Origin: Methanoregula sp.
GTDB lineage: Archaea > Halobacteriota > Methanomicrobia > Methanomicrobiales > Methanospirillaceae
Assembly: GCF_023227875.1 (NCBI RefSeq)
Contig: NZ_JALOCH010000006.1
Coordinates: 1-64,000, forward strand
Direction: 5' to 3'
DNA: 64,000 nt
In this document: positions 58,706-64,000 of the stretch, piece after piece
Layout of the letters: each line of letters starts with the position of its first letter
Numbering within the stretch: the first letter of the stretch is position 1
Notes under the pieces: generated by a model
What the model saw: the letters and a program-made list of their open reading frames with translations, nothing else
The model's database searches: none
Told to the model about the DNA's origin: nothing
Program-made: the position numbers and the translations under genes

Positions 58706-59359
58706 TCAGAGGAAGAGATAATACGACGCAACCAGTGTTCCAAACGCGGCAGCGATGAGAACGATAAATGCCACAACGTTCCACGCGAGCACTTTTCTCC
58801 CGTCGAGGATGCTGATCGGGAGAAGGTTGAACGCTGCGATCATTGCATTGATCTGGACACCGGCCAGGCCGATCATGGCGATAAGACTGTGATTGATATA
58901 TGCCGCTCTCCCGCCCACGACAAAGAACAGGGCAGCAAAGAGCAGGCACAGGACAAGGTTGACGACCGGCCCGGCCGCGGAGATGATCCCGTCCTGTTCC
59001 CGGGTCAGGCCCCGGCCGTCCTGGGAGTAAATGACCGTTGCTCCCGGGGCTGCAAATACGAACCCGACCAGCGCCGCCATGACCACGGCAATGAGGAGCA
59101 TGGTGTTGTCCTTGACAAATTCCGCCCAGTAACCGAACCGGATCGCCACGAACTTGTGGGCCATCTCGTGGAGGATAAACCCGATACCGACCGTCAGGAG
59201 CGCGATGCCGAAATAAACCAGGGCGGTGACCGGGTTGATTGCCATAACAGGCTGGAGTATGCCATAGGGGGCTATGTTGATGATAGCAAACGATAGTGCG
59301 ATCGCCATCCAGGCAATGAAAAGGTCCGCTTCTTCGCGCCGGGTGATACGTTCGAGCAT
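58706..59359 (-). CDS. Site-2-type membrane metalloprotease (M50 family)
   Basis: About 217 residues from the ATG at 59359 (LERITRREEADLFIAWMAIA), the usual start in archaeal relatives; the frame is open to 59491. Six membrane segments, zinc motif HEMAH in GIGFILHEMAHKFVAIRF and the second metal Asp in FNLLPISILDGRKVLAW. It cleaves within the membrane, releasing tethered factors; the substrate is unknown. The membrane-tethered HTH at 12407 shows such factors exist in this genome. Confidence 0.9.
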   Translation of the reverse strand: MLERITRREEADLFIAWMAIALSFAIINIAPYGILQPVMAINPVTALVYFGIALLTVGIGFILHEMAHKFVAIRFGYWAEFVKDNTMLLIAVVMAALVGFVFAAPGATVIYSQDGRGLTREQDGIISAAGPVVNLVLCLLFAALFFVVGGRAAYINHSLIAMIGLAGVQINAMIAAFNLLPISILDGRKVLAWNVVAFIVLIAAAFGTLVASYYLFL

Positions 59360-59457
59360 GAGAGACACCAGATCAGATGGGATTTTTCTCAATAAGTGTT
59401 TGGTGTTTTGGTTCGTAAGCATTACGTTTATGCAAATGCAAAGGAACAGTACATGGT

Positions 59458-59742
59458 ATGTCCCTCGAACACGTGCGGGCCGAGATCTCAATGGTGGATG
59501 CCGCCATCATCCGCCTCATTGCAAAACGGCAGGAACTGGCAAAACAGGTGGCGGAGATCAAGATACGGGAGGGGATTGCCATCCATGATGGGAAACGGAC
59601 CGCGGATGTCCTCGAATCCGTCTCCACCCAGGCTGAAGGGATTGAGATTGATCCGGTCGCAGTCAAAACGATCTTTGAGATCCTCATTGCCATGAGCGAG
59701 GAGTGCCAGCGGGAGTGCTCCGGCGATGGCAACCTGCCATAA
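59458..59742 (+). CDS. Chorismate mutase (AroQ type)
   Basis: The protein is 94 residues and mostly helical, converting chorismate to prephenate for Phe and Tyr. Conserved positions: VRAEISMVDAAIIRLIAKRQ (Arg and the D-x-x-x-x-L-x-x-R-x pattern), KIREGIAIHDGKRTADVLES and the EIDPVAVKTIFEILIAMSEE tail. It is a stand-alone domain. TATA-like ACGTTTATG about 30 bases before the ATG suggests a leaderless mRNA. It is divergent from the site-2 protease. Confidence 0.92.
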   Translation: MSLEHVRAEISMVDAAIIRLIAKRQELAKQVAEIKIREGIAIHDGKRTADVLESVSTQAEGIEIDPVAVKTIFEILIAMSEECQRECSGDGNLP

Positions 59743-59790
59743 TCCCCAATAATCTGTCAGGATCCTTTTTTAAAAACAGTAAGGGGTTTC

Positions 59791-60882
59791 TTACCCGAAC
59801 CACCCGAGGAAGATCACGACCCCGAGGGCAATCATGATTAAACCGATCACAAAACGGATGAACCGCTTGTGTTCGATCCTCCAGGTGTCGGCTTTCTCCG
59901 GGGATATGCCGTATGCTGCCAAGAGTGTCACCAGCACGAGAGGCAAAACGAAGATGATGTTGTAGAGGAGGAGCCAGGGAAGGCCGGCCGACATCGTCAT
60001 GCTTTGACTCATCATGGCAAGGATGCTGATGTAGATCCCTCCCGTGCAGGAGAACCCGAGGAGCCCGGCAAGTATCCCGAGGATGAACGCCGCGGATACG
60101 GAGGCGATTCGGATATAACGCGACATGAGCCCTTTACCGGATTCCGGGACGGAGAGGAAGAACGTCTCCCTGTCCCTGATCACATCCGACAGTGTTATGA
60201 CACCGAGGACCACGGCAAGGGTTGCTCCCAGGAGCGAGAAGACCTTCGAGAACCCGGAGAAGCTCACGAAGGAGAAGATCCCTACACCCATGAGCAGGTG
60301 GAACAGGAAGACCGCTGCGATGTACGAGCCGCCGATAACCAAAATCCGCCTCCGGTTTGCTGCCGCGGCTATTGATATGAGGAGGAAGATCAGGACCGAG
60401 AGTGCGCAGGGATTGAGGCTGTCAACCAGTGCCGGCACAACCACCATCTGCGGTGTCAGTGCAGGGGCCGCCGGAGTGCAGTTTGTCGCTGCAACGGGTG
60501 TCAGAGGGGATATGTTGCACGATGCGATCCGCGTCTTCTCTGCAAGGATGGATTCCTCGAACCTGTCCCTGATCGCAGTATCCCCGATGAGCACCTGCTC
60601 GCCGATGAAAATGACCGGGATACCGGCATTATTCGTGGCATACTGCCGGCTCATCTCCACGAACCTCTGCTGGTTGGTCTGGTTATACCAGATCTCCAGG
60701 GATTCGAGCTGTATCTCGGGATATTTTTCCTGGAGGCCCACAATGACAGGCTTCACTTTCTCACAGTGTTCGCACCCGTCGCCATAGAAGTAAACCGCAT
60801 GGATGGTACTGGCGGAAAAAGAGGGAGGGTTACCGGAAACCGCAGTCTCATCCAGGGGTGAGAGCCGGGTCAGGCTTTTTTT
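59791..60882 (-). CDS. Thioredoxin-like plus CcdA-type membrane protein; no start codon, in -1 frame to the gene upstream
   Basis: The open frame covers a thioredoxin-like unit with CxxC (YFYGDGCEHCEKVKPVIVGL) and then six membrane helices of the CcdA/DsbD type (LVDSLNPCALSVLIFLLISI, GILAGLLGFSCTGGIYISIL). Such proteins carry electrons across the membrane. There is no ATG, GTG or TTG ahead of the CxxC; the first GTG (60756) would cut off that motif. The frame begins just after a TAA within an A9 run (60876-60884) at the end of the upstream gene, and a -1 slip there would fuse the two. Confidence 0.75.
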   Translation of the reverse strand, partial: KKSLTRLSPLDETAVSGNPPSFSASTIHAVYFYGDGCEHCEKVKPVIVGLQEKYPEIQLESLEIWYNQTNQQRFVEMSRQYATNNAGIPVIFIGEQVLIGDTAIRDRFEESILAEKTRIASCNISPLTPVAATNCTPAAPALTPQMVVVPALVDSLNPCALSVLIFLLISIAAAANRRRILVIGGSYIAAVFLFHLLMGVGIFSFVSFSGFSKVFSLLGATLAVVLGVITLSDVIRDRETFFLSVPESGKGLMSRYIRIASVSAAFILGILAGLLGFSCTGGIYISILAMMSQSMTMSAGLPWLLLYNIIFVLPLVLVTLLAAYGISPEKADTWRIEHKRFIRFVIGLIMIALGVVIFLGWFG

Positions 60883-61283
60883 TTAAGGGAGGCCTGGATG
60901 AGCGCTTCGAATTTTTCGGGAATTTCCACACCGCCCGTAAGGACGGTGCTGCCGATAACGACCTCGGGGACAGCAGTCCGGGCTACACCGAGAGCGGAAT
61001 TTATCTGCTGGTACAGCTGCTGGTTGGTCTGGTTATGCCAGACTTCGCGTATCTGGATATTTGCTCCGGGATATTTCTCCGTCATATTGATGACGAATGG
61101 CATCACGTAGTGACAAGCGGGACATTCCTCGCCATAGAAGAAATATATCGAATCTGTGGCAACAATGCCGCTTTCCTGCACACCGGGGTCAGCTTTGACC
61201 GGTATGCCTGAGATCAGGACTGCAATACTGATCACCGCGACAACCGCAAGAAATACTGCAACGATCTTTATGGTCTTGTCCAT
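60870..61283 (-). CDS. Exported thioredoxin-like protein, first half of a tandem Trx-CcdA unit
   Basis: The protein is 137 residues: signal/anchor segment (IVAVFLAVVAVISIAVLISG), then a thioredoxin-like domain with CxxC (YFFYGEECPACHYVMPFVIN). It is a duplicate of the following unit: REVWHNQTNQQLYQ versus LEIWYNQTNQQRFV, with a 23-base stretch at 61018-61040 repeated at 60668-60690 with one change. It ends SLKKKA-stop over an A9 run. As annotated, it is a complete outer thiol protein; the downstream unit may be part of the same polypeptide. Confidence 0.8.
   Translation of the reverse strand: MDKTIKIVAVFLAVVAVISIAVLISGIPVKADPGVQESGIVATDSIYFFYGEECPACHYVMPFVINMTEKYPGANIQIREVWHNQTNQQLYQQINSALGVARTAVPEVVIGSTVLTGGVEIPEKFEALIQASLKKKA
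60876..60884 (-). promoter_or_regulatory. A9 slippery run at the junction of the two thioredoxin-like units
   Basis: On the coding strand the frame-0 reading is CTT AAA AAA AAA GCC TGA. A -1 shift gives AGC CTG ACC and enters the CcdA frame with no stop. Runs of this length allow ribosomal or polymerase slippage; a sequencing or real indel (A10) would give a single continuous gene instead. Confidence 0.5.
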
Positions 61284-61344
61284 AGGGAAAATCCTTGTAG
61301 CTAATTAACGACTCTTTCGATAATAAAATGCCTGTTTAAAAAAT

Positions 61345-62217
61345 TCAGGAGCGGGAGATCATCGTCCCGACACCGTCGTGCGTGAAGAGCTCGAGGATGA
61401 GGTTGTGCTCGATGTTCCCGTTGATGATGTGGGAATAACTGACACCGTTCTCCACGGCCCTGATGACCGACATTACCTTCGGGATCATACCCTCCCCGAT
61501 TGCCCCGGATTGTTTGAGATCGTTTGCATCCTTTACGGTCAGTCGCCGGAAGACCTTGGTGCGGTTCTTGTCCATGACCCCGTCAACATCAGTCATGTTC
61601 ACGAGTTTGTATGCTTTGAGGGCAATCGCGATATCTCCGGCGGCCGTGTCAGCATTGATGTTCAGGCTGCCACCAGAGCGGTCGATGGCAATCGGGGCAA
61701 CGACCGGGATGTACCGGGTATCGAGCAGGGTGTTGAGGAGTGCCGGGTCGATTGACTCGATCTCGCCGACATGCCCGAGATCAACCTCTTTCTGGACTCC
61801 CCCGATCTCCACTTTCTGGACCTCCATCTTCTTTGCAAGGATGAGGTTCCCGTCACTGCCCGAGATCCCGATACCACGGGCTCCGCATTTGGCGATAAGG
61901 GAGACGATACCGGCATTGATCTTCCCGACAAGGACCATCTGGGCGATCTCGAGCGTCTCCTGGTCGGTGACCCGGAGCCCCGCGACAAAGACCGATTCCT
62001 TGCCCATCTGCTTCATCTTCTCGCTGATCTCGGGGCCGCCGCCATGCACGAGCACGACACGGATGCCGACATAATGGAGGAGCACGGCGTCCCGGATGGC
62101 ATTTTCCAGCACAACGGGGTCGACCATCGCGTGGCCACCGAGCTTGATCACGATCGTTTTACCATGGAACTGCTGGATGTAGGGCAGCGCCTCCATGAGG
62201 ACGTCTTCACGCTTCAT
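61345..62217 (-). CDS. argB: Acetylglutamate kinase
   Basis: ArgB phosphorylates N-acetylglutamate, the second step of arginine synthesis. The protein is 290 residues from the ATG at 62217, which overlaps the argJ stop (TAATG). Motifs: TIVIKLGGHAMVD, VLVHGGGPEISEKM and NINADTAAGDIAIAL. Last gene of the argC-CBS-argJ-argB operon. Confidence 0.96.
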   Translation of the reverse strand: MKREDVLMEALPYIQQFHGKTIVIKLGGHAMVDPVVLENAIRDAVLLHYVGIRVVLVHGGGPEISEKMKQMGKESVFVAGLRVTDQETLEIAQMVLVGKINAGIVSLIAKCGARGIGISGSDGNLILAKKMEVQKVEIGGVQKEVDLGHVGEIESIDPALLNTLLDTRYIPVVAPIAIDRSGGSLNINADTAAGDIAIALKAYKLVNMTDVDGVMDKNRTKVFRRLTVKDANDLKQSGAIGEGMIPKVMSVIRAVENGVSYSHIINGNIEHNLILELFTHDGVGTMISRS

Positions 62218-63374
62218 TATGTGGTGTACCTCCCGTTGATCTCCACGTAGCGCTCGGTGAGGTCGCAGCCCCACGCGGTTGCTTCAGCTTTTCCTGCCGC
62301 AAGGTCGAGGATGAAGGTCACGTTCTTCCCGTGCATCGCGTTCTTGGCTGCAACAAGGTCGGCGATGATCTCACCGGACTTCACGAGCGGGTACTTTTTG
62401 CTGTTATCGCTGATCCAGAGCGAGACCGCGTTCGGGTCGAACTTCACGCCGGCCCTTCCCGCAGCGGCAACGACACGGCCCCAGTTCGGGTCTTCCCCAT
62501 AGACCGCAGTCTTCACGAGCGGGGATTCGATGACGGTTCGGGCAACTTTCTCGGCATCGTCCTCTTTCTTTGCCCCCTTGACGATGATCTCAAGGAGCTT
62601 TGTTGCGCCCTCGCCGTCTGCTGCAATCTGCATTGCAAGGGAGCGGCAGCACTCTTCCAACGCTGCTTTGAACTCTGCAAGTTTGACTTTACCCGCTTCA
62701 CCGGTGGCAGTGCAGAGCGCGATGTCGTTCGTGCTCGTGTCGCCGTCGACAACCACACGGTTGAAGGAGCGTCTGGTTGCCAGTTTCAGGGCATCGGCGA
62801 GCGGCGTTGCACCAATCTCTGCGTCAGTGTAGATGAACGCGAGCATGGTCCCCATGTTCGGTGCGATCATGCCGCTTCCCTTGCAGATCCCCCCGATACA
62901 GAATCCGTCCTTCTTCACGAGGGCATGCTTCTGGACCGTATCCGTGGTCATAATCGCCTGTGCAGTAACGACCTCTGCCTCGGCATTGCGGGCAAGCTTC
63001 GGGGCAACGGCCTTGCACTGCCGCTGGATCCGGGGCAGGTCAAGGTACCGCCCGATGACACCGGTACTGGCAACGCCTACCCGTGAGGGTTTTACGTCAA
63101 GCACCGAACCGGCGTATTCGGTCATGGTGACCGCGTCGGCAACTCCACGCTTTCCCGTGTAGGCATTCGCACACCCGCTGTTGACAATGACCGCGTCCAG
63201 TTTCCCCGCCTTGATCTGCTTTCTCATCAGATCAACCGGGGCCGCCCTTACGAGGTTCTCCGTGAACACACCGGCTGCCGTGCCATGGGCTTCGATAAGC
63301 GCAAGACCGTATTTTCCCTCTTTCATACCCCAGGCTTTTACGCCGGGGACTGCGCAGATACTCAAAAATGCCAT
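62217..63374 (-). CDS. argJ: Glutamate N-acetyltransferase/ornithine acetyltransferase
   Basis: The protein is 385 residues. It recycles the acetyl group from acetylornithine to glutamate. It is made as a precursor that cuts itself at the Thr in IAPNMGTMLAFIYTDAEI, giving two subunits. Near the start are GVKAWGMKEGKYGLALIEA and VVNSGCANAYTGKRG. Stop and start codons of the flanking genes touch, so translation is coupled. It allows the cyclic pathway, saving acetyl-CoA. Confidence 0.96.
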   Translation of the reverse strand: MAFLSICAVPGVKAWGMKEGKYGLALIEAHGTAAGVFTENLVRAAPVDLMRKQIKAGKLDAVIVNSGCANAYTGKRGVADAVTMTEYAGSVLDVKPSRVGVASTGVIGRYLDLPRIQRQCKAVAPKLARNAEAEVVTAQAIMTTDTVQKHALVKKDGFCIGGICKGSGMIAPNMGTMLAFIYTDAEIGATPLADALKLATRRSFNRVVVDGDTSTNDIALCTATGEAGKVKLAEFKAALEECCRSLAMQIAADGEGATKLLEIIVKGAKKEDDAEKVARTVIESPLVKTAVYGEDPNWGRVVAAAGRAGVKFDPNAVSLWISDNSKKYPLVKSGEIIADLVAAKNAMHGKNVTFILDLAAGKAEATAWGCDLTERYVEINGRYTT

Positions 63375-63866
63375 TTATTCACCACCCTCTTTTCCGGAAT
63401 AGGACGATCCGATCGCGTTGATGATATCCGCCCGTGTGATGATCCCGACGATCTTCTTCCCCTCCATGACCGGCAGGCGGGCAATCCCCTCCTTCAGCAT
63501 GAGGGAGGCGGCAGCCTCGACATCCATCTCCCCGGTTGCCGTGATCACCCGGTGGGTCATGACCTTTTTGGCAGGCATGTCGCCGATATTGGTCAGCGCA
63601 TGCTTGGTCTTCTCCCAGTTGATGTACTCCCGTATCGGCACTTCGATGACCTCGAACGGGGACGGGAGCCAGAGGTCATCGGAGATCCGCTCGGTCTCGA
63701 GGAGAGAGATGAGATCGGACTCCGTGATCATCCCCACCAGCTCCTTTCCCTCCATAACTGGGAGTCCGCCAATATGATTTTTCCGGAAGAGGGCGACCAC
63801 GTCGCGGAGAGGGGTTGCCGATGTGCATACAACCGGATCTTTTGTCATTGCGTCCTGTACGAGCAT
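63375..63866 (-). CDS. CBS-domain pair protein within the arginine operon
   Basis: The protein is 163 residues from the ATG at 63866, preceded by GGAGGTGA. Two CBS domains in tandem (MLVQDAMTKDPVVCTSATPL ... GGLPVMEGKELVGMITESDL, and VMTHRVITATGEMDVEAAAS ... GIARLPVMEGKKIVGIITRA). CBS pairs bind adenine nucleotides and act as energy sensors. Set between argC and argJ, it may tie arginine synthesis to the energy state, though other jobs are possible. Confidence 0.93.
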   Translation of the reverse strand: MLVQDAMTKDPVVCTSATPLRDVVALFRKNHIGGLPVMEGKELVGMITESDLISLLETERISDDLWLPSPFEVIEVPIREYINWEKTKHALTNIGDMPAKKVMTHRVITATGEMDVEAAASLMLKEGIARLPVMEGKKIVGIITRADIINAIGSSYSGKEGGE

Positions 63867-63881
63867 GAGACTCACCTCCAC

Positions 63882-64000
63882 CTATGGCAGCATGCCTGCA
63901 CCAGTCAGGCCGTCGGTTTCCTCAAAGCTGCACATCAGGTTCATGTTCTGGATTGCCTGTCCGCTGGCGCCTTTCACGAGGTTGTCGATCGCTGATACTG
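63882..64000 (-). CDS. argC: N-acetyl-gamma-glutamyl-phosphate reductase (C-terminal end only)
   Basis: The last 38 codons are inside the window: VSAIDNLVKGASGQAIQNMN, LMCSFEETDGLTGAGMLP, stop. NLVKGASGQAIQNMN is the ArgC signature near the C-terminus. It reduces acetylglutamyl phosphate to the semialdehyde, the third step of arginine synthesis. The rest lies beyond the window edge. The gene heads the arginine operon and the CBS gene follows. Confidence 0.92.
   Translation of the reverse strand, partial: VSAIDNLVKGASGQAIQNMNLMCSFEETDGLTGAGMLP

Noticed and set aside
1..64000. CRISPR array, rRNA operon or IS element
   Set aside because: No evenly spaced 25-40 base repeats, no rRNA core sequences and no transposase-like frame were found in the window.

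Overview
The window reads as the chromosome of a methanogenic archaeon, most likely of the order Methanomicrobiales and probably Methanoregula-like. The genus is inferred from gene content and style, not from a search. Archaeal marks are the thermosome, LonB, Nob1, LSm and L37e, the CTP-type riboflavin kinase, SepF, an A1-U72 initiator tRNA, the archaeal HMG-CoA synthase/thiolase/DUF35 trio, and many TATA boxes about 25 bases from a start codon that suggest leaderless mRNAs. The methanogen mark is TfrAB, a thiol:fumarate reductase that makes the CoM-CoB heterodisulfide. Gene density is high, with operons joined by ATGA or TAATG overlaps.

Layout. 1-3.8 kb: a MacB-type ABC exporter operon with a surface protein, divergent from a TrmB-like regulator. 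3.9-6.6 kb: an M24 peptidase and ribB/ribK. 6.7-10.1 kb: a regulator followed by mevalonate genes (HMG-CoA synthase, thiolase, DUF35 partner). 10.1-13.1 kb: an accessory block of small exported proteins and a membrane HTH protein, closed by a second copy of the 3' end of the DUF35 gene. 13.1-16.7 kb: SpoIIE-type phosphatase, a KAS III-like enzyme and a ketopantoate reductase homologue. 16.9-21.8 kb: a LonB-TldD-TldE-BofA operon. 22-25.7 kb: prs, nob1, a PRTase regulator and the thermosome, then tRNA-Ser(CGA). 26-37 kb: cupredoxin lipoprotein, Lhr-like helicase, Na+/solute symporter with a tiny accessory gene, PCD, Kup, thioredoxin, initiator tRNA-Met, surface proteins and a methyltransferase. 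37-41.7 kb: response regulator, purF/L37e/LSm, a PUA protein, SepF and a ZPR1 protein. 41.7-43.1 kb: an accessory patch with an AT-hook-like protein and strong hairpins. 43.1-51 kb: PsiE, purM, aspartate kinase, tfrAB and a glutaredoxin-thioredoxin reductase fusion. 51-59 kb: a LamG protein, rubrerythrin, RadC, three Isf-type flavoproteins, desulforedoxin, a CMD protein and peroxiredoxin (an oxygen/redox defence region), and an ArcS-core protein. 58.7-64 kb: site-2 protease, chorismate mutase, a CcdA/thioredoxin pair broken at an A9 run, and argC-CBS-argJ-argB.

The observations most worth following are: (1) a family of short hairpins of the form GAAGA...TCTTC whose stem cores change on both sides together, at three intergenic loci near 42.8, 53.8 and 54.7 kb; (2) two tandem thioredoxin-like units joined across an A9 run, where the CcdA gene has no start codon of its own and sits in the -1 frame; (3) the duplicated end of the DUF35 gene bracketing a 3-kb block of exported proteins with conserved leaders; (4) matching lysine/proline/alanine-rich tails on two unrelated enzymes, PurM and a CMD protein; and (5) a KAS III-like enzyme in which the catalytic His and Asn appear to be swapped. 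No CRISPR array, rRNA gene or recognisable transposase was seen.
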